Below, one piece after another: positions 1-12,233 of a stretch of 64,000 nt of DNA. The notes under the pieces are model-generated. The model had not been told where the DNA came from and made no database searches. It was given only the letters and a program-made list of their open reading frames with translations. The position numbers and the translations under genes are program-made. Source of the stretch: Micropterus salmoides (Eukaryota > Chordata > Actinopteri > Centrarchiformes > Centrarchidae); NCBI RefSeq assembly GCF_014851395.1, contig NW_024041150.1, positions 24,851,225 through 24,915,224 on the forward strand. Reading direction: 5' to 3'. Position 1 is the first letter of the stretch; every line of letters starts with the position of its first letter.

Positions 1-455
1 AGGCCCTTTATTGATTGATTATAGGTACATGCTTCTGCACAATTCCATTAGAGAGGAGAGGCCAAAAATGTTGTGAAACATCTCTTTCCACATTAAATTT
101 GGTAGAATGATTTAACATTTATTATTTGTATATTTCAGTTATCAATTCCACTGCGTTTAGTTAATTGAACACAGACGCCCCACGCGATCATCAAAACCGC
201 TGACTTAATATTGCGGTTTTCGCCGTTTTCAGTCCAAAAATATGCCAAATTGTTGCTAACAATATCTCTGGCTGCCATCTTGATTATTGCACTATACCTG
301 GGGGCTGTTCCAGCCATCTCTCGCCTTTTTTTGCAGAGCATGAGAAGTGCCACTTTAAAACACGCAGTCTTTTTCGTGGTCTGGTAGCCGACTCGTAATA
401 GTAGGCTACCAGTAGCAGGGTATCAAATGAAAGGTCTGCTCAATCCGGATTGATT
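1..455. other. Intergenic, no gene seen
   Basis: AT-rich DNA with only short chance reading frames. I see no splice-flanked coding segment, terminal repeat or recognised repeat family here. Confidence 0.5.
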
Positions 456-459
456 GATG

Positions 460-483
460 CCCCCCCCCCCCCCCCCCCCCCCC
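460..483. repeat. Poly-C homopolymer (24 C)
   Basis: An uninterrupted run of 24 cytosines. G/C homopolymers of this length are uncommon in vertebrate DNA and are prone to length error, so the exact count may be an assembly estimate. Confidence 0.9.
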
Positions 484-555
484 AATCACTGTGGGATGTT
501 CCGTTCTCAAGCTACACACTTGTAAAGCATGGGAGAGCTTTTGGTGACAGGAATG

Positions 556-3480
556 TTGATAATAATAATAATACATTTAATTTATAGGAGCCTTTCTGAA
601 CACTCAAGGTCACCTCACAAAACATAATAAAACAATACAGCAATAATCGAAAATTAACAACTATAATTTTGTGCATAAAATCAGGGTACAAAACAACTGG
701 AAACAAAGATTGAGAAAGAGTGATCACGTGGGATATGCCAGTTTAAAAATATGTGTTTTCAGGCAGCATTTAATAATGGAAAGTGAGTCAGTGTTGCGGA
801 TGTCTGGTGGAAGAGAGTTCCAGAGACGAGGGGCAGAGCGGCTGAAGGCTCTGGACCCCATGGTGGTCAAACGAGCAGGAGGAACAGTGAGGTGAATAGA
901 AGAAGAAGACCTAAGAGCACGGGTGGGTGTGTTAATATGAAGGAGGTCAGTGAGGTACAGAGGAGCGAGGTTATGAATGGCCTTGAAGGTCAGGAGCAGA
1001 GTTTTGAAATCAATGTGGTATTTAACTGGAAGCCAATGAAGCTGCTGAAGGACAGGAGTAATATGATTAATAGAAGGGGTTCTGGTGATGATCCGGGCAG
1101 CAGAGTTCTGAACCAGTTGAAGTTTATGTATGGATTTGAGAGGAAGACCAATGAGAAGAGAATAACAATAATCAATGCGGGATGTGACCAGTGTGTGAAC
1201 GAGAATGGCTGTACTAGTGGGTGAGAGAGACGGTCAGAGGAGATTAATGTTACGTAAATTAATTAATGTGAGCTTGAAATGAAAGTGTGCTGTTGAGGAT
1301 CACATTAAGACTCTTGACCTGAGGGGAGGGGGAAACTGGGGAGTTTTCAATGGTAAGAGAAAAACTGTCAAATTTAGTCAAAGTGGATTTGGTGCCTATG
1401 GGGAGAACCTCGATTTTGTCACTGTTCAGTTTGAAGAAGTTGCAAGAGAACCAGGATTTGATTTCCGTTGGGCAATCAGAGAGGGAGTTGGGTGGGAGGG
1501 ACGTGGTAGGTTTAGCAGACAGGTAGAGCCGGGTGTTATCCGCATAGCAGTGGAAATGGATGTTAAATTTATGAAAGATATGGCCAAGAGGAAGCAGATA
1601 TGATGAACAGAAGGGGCCCCAGGACAGAGCCCTGGGGAACACCGGCAGTGACAGGGGATAACTCTGATTTGAAATGTTAGAGTTGGATGAACTGAGTGCA
1701 GCCAAAGAGATATGATTTAAACCAGTCCAAGGGTGTGTCAGTGAAACCAGTAGAGACTAATCTGTCGAGGAGGATGTTATGAGAGATCGTGTCAAAGGCT
1801 GCACTCAGATCCAGGAGGATGAGAATAGTTAGTATTCCAGAATCAGCTGCCCCGACAAGATTATTGGGAAGAGGGGTGGTGATGGCGCAATGGATAAGAC
1901 TATGCCTTTGGGGAGCAAGACACTTGGCCCCTAGTTGCTCCAGAGGTGTGCAACCTCTGACATGTATAGCAATTGTAAGTTGCTTTGGATAAAAGCGTCA
2001 GCTAAATGAATGTTGTGTAAATGTAATGATTCTTACCATCTGTGCTATTGCAGGGACGGAAATCAGATTGCAATTGTTCATAGAGGTTATTGTCAGACAT
2101 GTGTGCATGGACCTGGTATGCAACGGTTTTTTCAAGAATTTTAGAAAGAAAAGGTCATTTAGACATAGGACGGAAGTTGTTGAAATTGCTGGGGTCTGCA
2201 CCAGGTTTCTTAAGTATAGGAGTTATTGCAGCTGATTTTAGAGACGAGGGAACAATACCAGAGGTGAGAGAGGAATGTATAATGGTAGTTATTTGGGAAG
2301 AGAGAGAGGGTAGGCAGGCTTTTCAGACTAAGATGGTAGGAAGAGGGTCAAGCTGACAAGTAGTTGATTTCAAATTTCTAATAATGTCCAATATTTCAGC
2401 AACAGAAGGAAGTGAGAAACTTGGTTGGAAAAACAGTTTATACTGGGGAGGCAGTCAATTTCACTAGAGAGAGTGTTTAAATTAATGTCCTCAATATTTC
2501 TGAATGAAATGACACGTGGCAGTTTTATTTTGGACAGTGTTAAGTTGACATTAAAAGAAATTAACATGTGATCAGAAATGGGGAGGTCGGCCGCAGTGCT
2601 ACCATGAGGAGTGACACAAGAGCAGCAAACCAGGTCCAAAACATGACCTTTGGAGTGAGTGGGAAAGTGAATATGTTGCTCCAAACCAAAACTGTCCAGG
2701 CAAGATGTAAATTCCCTTGTGTATGCATTAGAGGTATTGTCCATATGTATATTAAAGTCCCCCAGCAGTATTACGTTAGGGGAGAGTGAGCAGATAAATG
2801 TGAGAAAATTCATTTATAATGTCAGTATTGGGCTTGGGTGGACGATAGATAGTTGCCACTGTAGCTGGAATAGGGCCGTTCAGTTGTAGGGCGATGGATT
2901 CAAATGAACCGTGAGAAGGTACAGAAACAGGGGACCTCCCCCTCTGCCTGAGTCACTTTGTTGACAGATGTAAACAAATCCAGGAGGGGGTCGATTCATT
3001 CAGCTGTGAAAAGTCATTAGGTTGTTGCCATGTTTGCTATGACACTGTGGTAAACTTTTCGTGTGGAGTTCTTGGGGGATGACGAGTAGAAGACCAGATG
3101 GATTGTATTGCTTTGGAGTCGTCGATGTAGAAACTCCGTCGGGATCCACGGTGGATGTACTTCCGACGGGTATGACGAGCATAATCCAGACAGCGATGCA
3201 GCGCCGACGGTGGGTCAGACAGGTGGAGGCGTACCTGCAGGAGTTCAGCCGCTGTGTATTAGAGTACCGCTGTCGTTGGAGCCAGCATGAAAGACAGGGC
3301 GGTCCAGGAGAGCACAAACCACACAAACATCCTGTTTATCCACATTGTTGCCGGCGCCGTTGTTGAGCCAAGCAGGCAGAAAAAGCAACCAAGTGGGGAG
3401 CGGGAGCCCCGGTGGTAAATAAACTAAAAACAGTAAAAGGGGGCCGGAGAGTAGTGGCAGCTAACCGCGCCAGCGTTCAC
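556..3480 (-). mobile_element. L2-type non-LTR retrotransposon (LINE), decayed
   Basis: This is an antisense LINE. The 3' end is the AATAAT-type tail seen reversed at about 556-575. Reading the minus strand from about 3480, there is a 5' region (3000-3400). Next comes an apurinic-type endonuclease segment at 2370-2813 (GDFNIHMDN near its start, then a SDHxLISF motif). Reverse transcriptase follows: SLKSAAITPILKKPG near 2230, LLDLSAAFDTISH near 1810, GVPQGSVLGPL near 1620 and FHCYADNTRLYLS near 1540. The catalytic YADD is changed to YADN. There are in-frame stops and frameshifts, and a SINE interrupts the RT at 1878-2030. The motif style is that of teleost L2/Maui elements; the clade assignment is from memory of the motifs, not from a search. 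The copy is dead. Confidence 0.85.
1878..2030 (+). mobile_element. tRNA-derived SINE (V-SINE-like) nested in LINE
   Basis: A tRNA-like head (TGGCGCAATGGATAAG, resembling box A) is followed by a body ending in the tail GCTTTGGATAAAAGCGTC and a TGTAAATGTAATG run. The same body appears reversed at 28940-29055 and its tail at 59385-59415. It interrupts the reverse transcriptase of the antisense LINE. LINE coding similarity stops at about 2035 and resumes at about 1870, so the SINE inserted after the LINE. Confidence 0.75.
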
Positions 3481-4089
3481 TCTCACGGCCGACGTGAGAT
3501 ACATTCACTTTGAACCTTAACACAAGGGCAGAATACTCCCCGTGATGTTTATTCACTGTTTTTATCAATATTTTGAACTTGGTTGTATGGACATAAATAG
3601 TGTTTTAAAGATAACTCCCAGTAAAAGTCAAAATTTAAACAGTAAATATTGCCAAATAAGGACATTCGCCTGGTATATTTAGAAAATCTTGTATGATAAC
3701 TGTTGTATTTTAGTTTATTTTCATCAAATTTACAGTTACAATTGCAATTGAAGACATTAAGTTGCATTATAATCTGATGATGGTTTTAATGGTTTAGTGC
3801 ATTAAAAATATAGCTTTTTTTACCAGGCAAGGATGAAAATACATTTTTTCTTTATTGCATCTCCATTTAGTCTGTAATGGCAAAATAAATATGTTAATTT
3901 GCAATGGATTTATATTCCTTTGCATCTGACCTTTCAGGGGAGGAATTATGAATTTAGGCCAAATGGTTGAGGAGTTACTCCTGATTCATTTTGGGTATGT
4001 TATTTTAGGCGTTTTTCCTGGAAATAGGAGCAAATAGCTGGCCCTTTCCAATAGGTTTTAACTGCAGAGGGCTACTTTTTAGCCATGCT
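3481..4089. other. Intergenic, no gene seen
   Basis: AT-rich sequence with no reading frame that looks coding and no recognised repeat boundary. Confidence 0.4.
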
Positions 4090-4560
4090 AGCTACATGGC
4101 TCTATGGACATTTGAATTGTTGCTCATATCTCATCAACTCCTTAATGGATACAGACATATATTGTCCCCATATGCTTAATCCTACAGATTAAGTGATGCT
4201 CTAACATTTCTTTTATCACCACCATGGTTTACATTTGTGGTTGAGACTGAAATATCTTGATTAATATAGGAAATGCCATGAAATTTGGTTCAGCCTAACT
4301 TTGGTGACGACCACCAAATTTAAAATTTGTCCAAAATTTTAGTTTATGGTAATAAATTCCCATCAGTCTCAGCTGTTCTTTGTGTTAAGCATTAGCAAGT
4401 CTTAACATATTAACTGGCCAAAGAAACTGATAAATAGTACCTACTAAACATCTGCATGTTAACATAGTCACTGTGAGCATGTTAGCATGAGGATGCTAAT
4501 AGCTTCATAGAGCCGCTAGCATGGCTGGTGACTCTCAGTTTTGTTCATAACCAGAGAAAC
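4090..4560 (+). repeat. GCTAGCATG-rich dispersed fish repeat
   Basis: A diverged copy of a dispersed family with phrases such as AAATGCCATGAAATTTGGTTC, CCCATCAGTCTCAGCTGT and GAGCATGTTAGCATG, ending near GCTAGCATGGCTG. Related stretches occur at 40385-40905 and 50455-50660. No coding capacity is visible, and the superfamily cannot be assigned from the sequence alone. Confidence 0.6.
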
Positions 4561-6890
4561 ATGTCACACACAAATAAATGAAGGCTCTCAACTTTAATAA
4601 CAACTTCTTTTCTTTCTGTGTTTTTCATAACTTTACGTTTTATTCTGCAAGACTGTTATTAGGCCATTACATTTTTATTTATTTACCTTGGGAGTAAGTG
4701 GGTGGGGGATATATTTAGTTTTAAATTGTTATGACAATCTGCCACATTTAGTTTTAGTCAACCAAACTGTGGGGCCAGTGTGGTCACATCTTTTTCTATC
4801 TAGATGATAGTAGTATATTTTAAAGTTGTCCTGTAAGTTTTTTAAAAAACAGTTACTTTTACATTTACCGTTTCTGATCAAAGCGCATTTTAACAAACAT
4901 GTTGAGTGAATTTCCTTCCTCATAAAACATTTGCAAAGCAGATTTTTTAAATCTTAAATTGTGCATTGTGTACATCCATGTTTGCTTGCTAGCAGTCTTC
5001 TTTTTCACTGCCTTTGTTAGTGCACTGCTACGTTTGTTGGCGTTTTCCTGCCACCAACTGTTAATCAGTGGAACAAACAGCGGAATTGTGTCACCTGCCA
5101 GCTCGTACACAATACAAACAAAATAACCATTTATTTTCTAACATAATTTGATTTGACAGAGTTCACTGTTAAAAGTCATGCTACATCTTTGAAAATGAAA
5201 AGGTCTGTGTGGCCTCTTTTCCACCGGGCAAAGGCCTATTCTTGAAACGGACCGGCCAAGCAGGTGCCATCTCCATACAGATCTCGCCTCTGATCCCACA
5301 GTATAACAGAGTATCAGAGCGTTACAGGAATAAACCAAAACAAATGAACACAATCAAACTTAGAAGGAACATGTCAACAAACAATGATACTTAATCTGAG
5401 CCTGCAGGTCAAATTAAAAGCTGTGTGGCCTTGTTATACGGTGACCTCTCACCGTCACGCTGAAGGAGAAACCCCAAATATAGCAACAGAAAAACGCAAC
5501 AAAGAAACTCTCCAATCCACAATGTACCTCCCAAGTTCATAAACACCAGTAGTCAATCAACCCGGACGCTGTCTCTTATTTTCAAAAGGAAGTGACTTTC
5601 ACAAACGAGCAGCTGTATTTCCTATTGTTATATGCTGTTGTGGTTAGGGATCCCAACACTATTAAAGTGGAATCACCTTAACCCAGTTGGACCTGCTTTT
5701 GTCACAGCTGAGGGGTTTTCTACAAGAACGATTGGTGGGGTTTTGTATACACTCACGCTTGACTGGTCGCATTATCTTTGCTTCACGTGCCCCCCCCCCC
5801 CGAGTTTGTTCAGGGTCTGTAACAAAGAAAGTAGCTTATTATCACCCACCAGAGGAGTTGTCTGCACATGTACGATTCTGTAATTGCTGCCGCTTAACAA
5901 GCAGACTGAATTGGACTTGACATTGAGCCATTATTAGGAAATGAAATGCTGTTTTTGCAATCTTGGGAGTTGGCAGGGCCCAGTGAATCTCCCTTGGAAG
6001 GATCGTAAAAAGAGAATATAGTTACATCCACAAAGATAGAGACGTGTGATATTTGAGTTTACTACAAGATTTTCACTTGATGTGCAATAAACCAGGGTGA
6101 AAGGTGTTAATGATTTTTCCACTGAAATGTAGTAGACATGCCACTGTTACTCAAACCAGACTCATTCTTGCTACTTTGTTACTCAAAAAGGAATAGCATG
6201 ACTTGCTGCTGTTCAAACATCATCGGCGAGAGCATTGGTACAGTCCTTTCTCCATGGAAAGTTGTCCTGGACTTTTCTAAAGTATACACCTGTTGCAGGG
6301 AATCGGTTCTTGTGGCTGTGCAAAGAAACAAACAAGAAGCTGTGACCTTGACCTTGCAGCAAAACAAATCAGAAGTAGTTCAGCCAATCACATCTACTGT
6401 GTACGGATCAGAAGGAGCTCAAGATGGGGCAAATATCATCATAACACCAATTTAATTCCCTTATTTGTTTGAACATGAAGTTTCTTTCTTGACCTTGACA
6501 AACAGTGAGAGTGCACATGTGTACTGATAATCAGCTCCCAGCATGCCTAAGATCACTGTTAGCTTAAAACATTGCTGTTAAGTTACGGTTTTGGAGCTTC
6601 CAGTATAATGTGCACATATTTTGCCTGACTTAAGTAATTTGACATAAAATTCTTAACTCAAGGTCTACTTACTGGATTTTTTCTGGGGCTTTTAAACACA
6701 TCTTGTGGCCTTCATCAGTAGAAGAAGTTTGCTGTATTTGCCTTTTTTTGTTGCTGTTCTGTCCTCAAACAGCAAAGGAATAGGCATATATCAAAACTTC
6801 CTCATGCTCACTTTGTTAGCAAGTAAAACAAAATACCTATTTAATATAAATGTACATGTTTTTTTCCTATAGCCTACAGCGATCCTGTTT
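4561..6890. other. Intergenic, no gene seen
   Basis: No splice-flanked exon with protein-like content was recognised. A poly-C run lies at about 5791-5800. Reading frames of 60-105 codons are present but have no conserved motif. Confidence 0.4.
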
Positions 6891-7654
6891 GCACTTGACA
6901 ATATGAAAAGTCTGTGGCGGTTTTGGGGGGGAGCCAACAAGGGCCAGTGCCCCTGTAAAACAGACCTTGGACGCCCCTATGGCCCTCCTCTGAACAAAAA
7001 GTCTACAATAATCATAGTAATTTATCTTCCTTGCGATTATATGGTGTTGATGCAAAAGGCGGAACATTCAAAGGTGAAGGCAGACTTTCAACTTAACGAA
7101 AGTAAAAGTAAAATAGTGGGGGTTGTGGGTTGTTACATCTGGAATGCTTTTATAGGCTAACGTTACGTGTTAGTGAACTTCGTATTATTCATTACACTGA
7201 ATTGAGAATGTCTAAACAAAACGAGCAGTTTCAGATTCCCTTTTAAAGCAAACATTTATTTTGCGATAGTCAGACGATGTTATAACTGACCATGTAGTCG
7301 GATCACTTAGTCATCCGTGTTTGGAAGCTAGATCTAGACGGTCACCTTTTTCAAGTAAGCTGCTCCTACAAATATCTACGCCATCGATACTGTAAAATGA
7401 AGACCACTGTAATCAGTTTAACACATTGTTCGCCTCAGCGTTATATCTACTTAACTCAATGTACATTAAAGCATTGTAGACAATATTTTGTCCTTGTAAT
7501 CCATGTTTCCATTGCATGGATAGTCCCCTCTTTAAAGGGTAAATTATTATTATTATAACAATTTAATAATGCATAGCATTTAAACAGCACTTTTCATACA
7601 CAAAAAGCAATAACAGTAGCCTACTGGTCCTACCAGGTTGGACATGCAGTGTGC

Positions 7655-7860
7655 CAAAATATATATCCCCATCCATAATGCACAGATGATGGCCTACCAA
7701 TAAGTATTTCATTTTGTGTATACTTCACATCAGGACTAATAACATTTCCTAGCAAAAGTTATATACATATTATTTCAGACGGTATAATGGTTTTAAACCC
7801 GCCATAAAATCTATCACCCCTTTATAATGCACAGAAGATGGCCTACTATCAAGTATTTAA
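7655..7860. repeat. Imperfect tandem units of about 148 bp
   Basis: TATAATGCACAGAAGATGGC at about 7823 repeats CATAATGCACAGATGATGGC at about 7675, and both are followed by CCTAC and AAGTATTT. A third partial unit (ATACATAGATGATGG) starts at about 7876, against the LINE edge. Confidence 0.6.
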
Positions 7861-9500
7861 ATGCTTCTCTCATTATACATAGATGATGGTTGCCTTGGCC
7901 AGGAGTTGATGTCATCGGATGGTACCCAACCTTCCTCAAGTGTTTCAACCCTTAAGCGTAACACTCCCCAGTTGGTGGGTCGGCAGTGGTGGCCAAATCA
8001 CTGCCCATCACCTCCTGGCTTTTGGCTCACCTCCTCCCTCCGATACCATAACCAGCGGGAGGCTGTTTCAACTGCATCCCCAAATCCACGAGCTATAGAT
8101 CTCCTTGAGTTTCCTCTCAATCCTGCTGTCATCAGACTCCATACTGATTGGGCAGGAAATCCTCTACATCCCACCTTCACTGGGAACATCCAAGCTTGCC
8201 AGCCTCTGTTCCTGCACTCCTGCACCAGATCCTAGTATTTGGCGCGTTTCCTCTCTGCTGCTTCCTGGCAGTGGTGCTCCCATGGCACAGTTAGTTCCAC
8301 GAGGATGATTTTCTTTCCCTCTGTCGACCACAAGACTGCATCTGACCTCAGGGTTGTCAGTAGGATCTCTTCCGGGAACTGGAGCTTTCTTGCCAGGTCC
8401 ACTCTCAGCTCCCATCCTTGGGCTGACTGCAGCAGGTTTGGCTTTGCTGTGCTCAGTGATGATGGCCTGGCTCCTTCCATAACCAAGGTGATGGCATACA
8501 TTGACATTGCTCTAGCTCCACTGTATGTTTACTTCTTCTCTCTTGCTCCAGCGTAGCCGCGAGCACGGTTAGCACCTTGTCATGCCGCCATCTGTATCTT
8601 CGCTGAGTCAGTGCTGTCTTGCAACAGGATGTGCGCCATACTTCCCCTCTTTCCGCAGAGCTCCTCATTCCCCACCTATGCAGGTTCACTGGGGTTGGAA
8701 GGGTGTCGTAGACTGCCCGCAGCAGGAAAGATATGTGTAATGGTTCCAGCTTCCACAGGTCGGCCCATGAGATCCTTCTTTTAGGGAGGTCCCATTTTGC
8801 ATCTTGAGGCCCCAGCTCAACAGCTCTTGCCTTCCTTGCCTCCTCCTCCAAGTTCCTAACTTCAGCCTGGACCATGGCTCTTCTCTCCCGTAAGTTGGAC
8901 TTTCCCCATTGCTGAAAGTGCGTCATACCCAGTCCTTGCCTTCCTTCACATGGGCTCACGATGATATCTTTTAGCCTTAGCACCCCATCCGCTAAGGCTA
9001 CAGATTCAGAGGCTGCTAACTTCCTTCTTGATCTTCCTTCTTGAGCATCGCTGACTTGATCATCCTGGGAGTCTCTGTAGATCATGACCAGCCTGCATTT
9101 GGCTACTTTAAACTCCTCTACGACAGATGTAGCTGGCCATCTCTTATATACAGTCTCTCTCTCCAATCCTTCCACAGATTTTAATGGGGCTTCATACACC
9201 GTCAGCAACCATATAGGTCTTGGCAGCAGGCCGTGTTGGTAAAGCCATGCTTAAAACTTCCCCGAGAGTCTAGATTTCTCTATTTTCCTTCAGTACTGGA
9301 GATGTTATTCCTGTCTTATAGGGACCAAGGCATTTCATAGAGTTGTCCTGGATTGATGGAATGACTTCCCCTTGCACAAGTAGCTTGAACCTGCTGGTGA
9401 TATTCCCCTTTCTGATCACCAAGCCCCTTGATTTCTTGGGCTTGAACCTCATCCTAGCCCATGTGGCTGTGCGTTCAAGCACTGATAAAACCCACCTTGC
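7861..9500 (-). mobile_element. Non-LTR retrotransposon 3' part with restriction-like endonuclease
   Basis: Minus-strand fragments line up as the C-terminal half of a REL-endonuclease LINE. Post-RT sequence is at 9270-9482 (ARMRFKPKKSRGLVIRKG). A linker with the degraded zinc-knuckle region and the phrase ALTQRRYRWRHDKVL lies within 8453-9208. The endonuclease-like segment at 8232-8507 has RSDAVLWS then IILVELTVPWE, placing D and E as in a PD-(D/E)xK fold. The tail GWQAWMFPVKVGCRGFPAQS is within 7998-8225. These pieces sit in different frames, so the copy is frameshifted. The 5' part, including the RT core, is missing, as in typical 5'-truncated insertions. It belongs to the R2/R4/NeSL/Rex6-type clades; which one cannot be decided here. 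Confidence 0.8.
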
Positions 9501-10442
9501 CTGTATGTTTTGTGTTATTTAATTTTGTATGTACTTCACATCACGACTAACAGGGGTGAATATGAAGACATTTGTTGTTTCCTAGCAAAAGTTGATCTAG
9601 TACAGGCTTAATGAACAGTAACTTATACTGTTCATTAAGCCCTACAAAGAAGTGCTGCATCAAAGAATGTACTTTAACTTGAGCTAAAGTTAACAGGAAT
9701 GTTGTTGTTTTTGTAATTTAATAAAACTGTAAGTTCCTGAAAAGATCCTGTTACTGAAACAAATAACTGCAAGTTACTGAAACATACTAAAATACTAAAA
9801 CATTACATTATATACTAAACAAGACATTTTGAAAGCTTGAACATTGCCTTTGTCTCTTTTGTCCCAGATTGAATGTACCCCCTCAATAAAATTGGTCTAG
9901 AACCGCCACTGATGAAAAGCTCTTTTGTGGAACTCAAAAGGAATTGAAAGAAGACTGTTATCTTTGATTTTATACTGTTAGAGCATCTGTAGCTGTTAAC
10001 AAGAGGTACAATTTGTTGTTGAAATCATGCACTGTATCTTTAACCCTCCCAGTACAGCTCCTACTTCTAATTCATTTTGCATTTGTAAGAACAAACTCAA
10101 CCAGAGACACTGAATGCTAAAGTATACTGTTTTTGAGTAACTCCCCATTCAAAATTTGTTCATCAAGTTACAACTTTGCATTTGAAGTCTTATTGTTTTA
10201 TTAGGGAAAATACATTTCTAGTTTACGGTTTGAATGGAGTGACTGTATCTCCACATGGCTGGTAGGTAAATTTGTTAATTTAATGCTTCAGTTAGAAATC
10301 GTTTTCCATGGCACCAAAGTTAGTGACTGGTGACCCGTTCAACTTAAAGTAGCATCTGCTTGCAACCACTTGTCAGAAGTTGAAAATGTCTATAAGGTGT
10401 GTACAGTTGAAGCAAAGAGTGATTTTCTTTTCTAAAACGTTT

Positions 10443-10612
10443 CTCTGTATAGCGCCTTTCTAGTCTTCCAACCAGTCAAAGCGCTGTTACATCACATTCA
10501 CACACATTCATACACTGATGGAACATCGGGGGCAATTTGGGGTTCAGTGTCTTGCCCAAGGACACTTTGGCATGGAGCCTGGAGGAGGGTTCCTGACCGA
10601 CCACGGCATATT
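10443..10612 (+). repeat. Dispersed repeat, 'GCGCCTTTCTAGTC' family
   Basis: It begins TGTATAGCGCCTTTCTAGTC and continues through CAAAGCGCTG and GTTCAGTGTCTTGCCCAAGG to GACCACGGC. Other copies are at 15421-15535 (reverse) and 55163-55374. Non-coding. Confidence 0.7.
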
Positions 10613-10638
10613 TATGCATAATGATAAAATTCCTTTAA

Positions 10639-12233
10639 AGGTTCAGTGTGTAATATTTCTGATGCTATTGACAGAAATGCAATATAAGATCCATAACTAT
10701 GTTTTCAGTGGTGTATAAAGACCTTACATAATGAACCGTTATGTTTTTATTACCTTAGAATAAGACATTTATATCTACATAACCGCGGGTACCCCCTGCT
10801 GTGGAGGTCGCTGTATTTTGTCGTCATGTTTCTACCGTAACCGACAACGAACAAACAGCGCTACAGAGCGCATTTCGTCATCACGGCGTTCTTCTTCTGC
10901 TTGTGTAATTCCGGTAGTGTAGACGCCCCTCACTACATTGAATATGTATAAAGAAGAAGAAGAGGGAAGAATAATATCAATAGTAATATACAGTCTCCGA
11001 GTAGTCTTCTGGTTTATTAGAAGTAAGAAGACAAGTGACATTTGGACAACTGAAGGAGCACACGTGTTATTTAGCACGAGAGCCTACAGCCAGACGGAGT
11101 CGGGACAGACAGCTGACTACAGAAATCACGGATTTTGTGGATTTTCTCAGATGGAAGGCTATAACGTTAATGTGGGACAGATGTTTTCAAAGTGGAGCTG
11201 AAGTTGTCTGTTTTCTGCTGGACAGGTAATTAACTTTGTTTGTCAGACTTTAGCCATGCAAATGCAAACTGTAGAGCTTTAGCTAGAAGCTGGCCACAAT
11301 CACAGAGAGCTGTTTCCCCCGTCAGTGGTGTGAAATATGGATTAATTTCATGGCGCCTACTTATTCTCTAGCCTGTGGTTTGGCTTGTGGTGTTATGTTA
11401 GTTGGATTCATTTCATGTAGTGACTCTCTCTCTCTCCAGCGCTCTGTTTTGGCTTTGTATGTTACCTTCGTGAGAATCAGCTGATCAGTAATTGGCAATA
11501 AAACGGCAGCTTCCAGCATCAGAGCTCAGATCAGCAGCTAAACTTCACATTTTACTGCCCTGGTGGAAAACATGTATTTCTTTTTACTGCTAATGGTGAT
11601 ATATAACAAGACCGTGTGCCTATCAAGTGACCAATAATGAATACTTTCCGAATTTGCATTAAAAAATGTTATTGGATATTGCTTCCCACTGTGCACACAA
11701 ATATGTAATTTGTACTTTCACATGCTAAATGCCCATTAAAATGTAGCACCCTTTTACCACAAGCTGAAATTATGGACGGCAGTACCGCTTTGTGTTTCTG
11801 TTGCATTTAAAAAAATTAAAAAGACATTTTGGTAATATTTGCATGCTTATCTACATAAGCAAAGCGAGAGGAGCCTTGATCCTCCCCAGCCAATGCCTTT
11901 GTAAACTTCATGTATTATGTGGTTTATAATGGGCTGTGGTGCAGAAACAGTGAGGCTTACATTGTCCTGTTATCTGTCAGTGGTCATACTTGATGCACTA
12001 GATGTGATAGTGTTTGAGATGTTCTTCATTTACTTAATATTAAAAAAAAATTATAATAATTTTATATATCTAAAAGAAACCTCATTTCTTGACTGGCAAT
12101 CTCTTTTATCTCATAGATGACTTCTTTGTCCTGTCTCAGGCACTGTAGCTATACTGCTCGCTTGGGTAGGGGAGAGGGGGTGCAGTTCGCAACACTCACC
12201 ACTAGATGTCACTAGAACTTACACACTGAACCT
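10639..12233. mobile_element. Non-autonomous TIR DNA transposon, about 1.6 kb
   Basis: The left end AGGTTCAGTGTGTAAT and the right end (reverse complement AGGTTCAGTGTGTAAG) form terminal inverted repeats. Each end is flanked outside by TTTAA, consistent with a short target duplication. The interior has no long reading frame. The right end carries CACCACTAGATGTCACTAG, typical of an abundant teleost MITE family. Superfamily not determined. Confidence 0.7.

Larger units (their letters stand above)
6912..9911. mobile_element. Possible TIR element holding nested insertions
   Basis: The left edge CTGTGGCGGTTTTGG at 6912 and the reverse complement of the right edge, CAGTGGCGGTTCTAG at 9911, match as imperfect terminal inverted repeats. 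The interior contains short tandem units and an antisense LINE (7861-9500). I see no transposase belonging to the outer element, so it would be non-autonomous. Two unrelated repeats with a chance edge match are also possible. Confidence 0.35.

Noticed and set aside
7655..7900. CRISPR-like or satellite array
   Set aside because: Only two to three diverged units with no regular spacers. A partial tandem duplication explains it.
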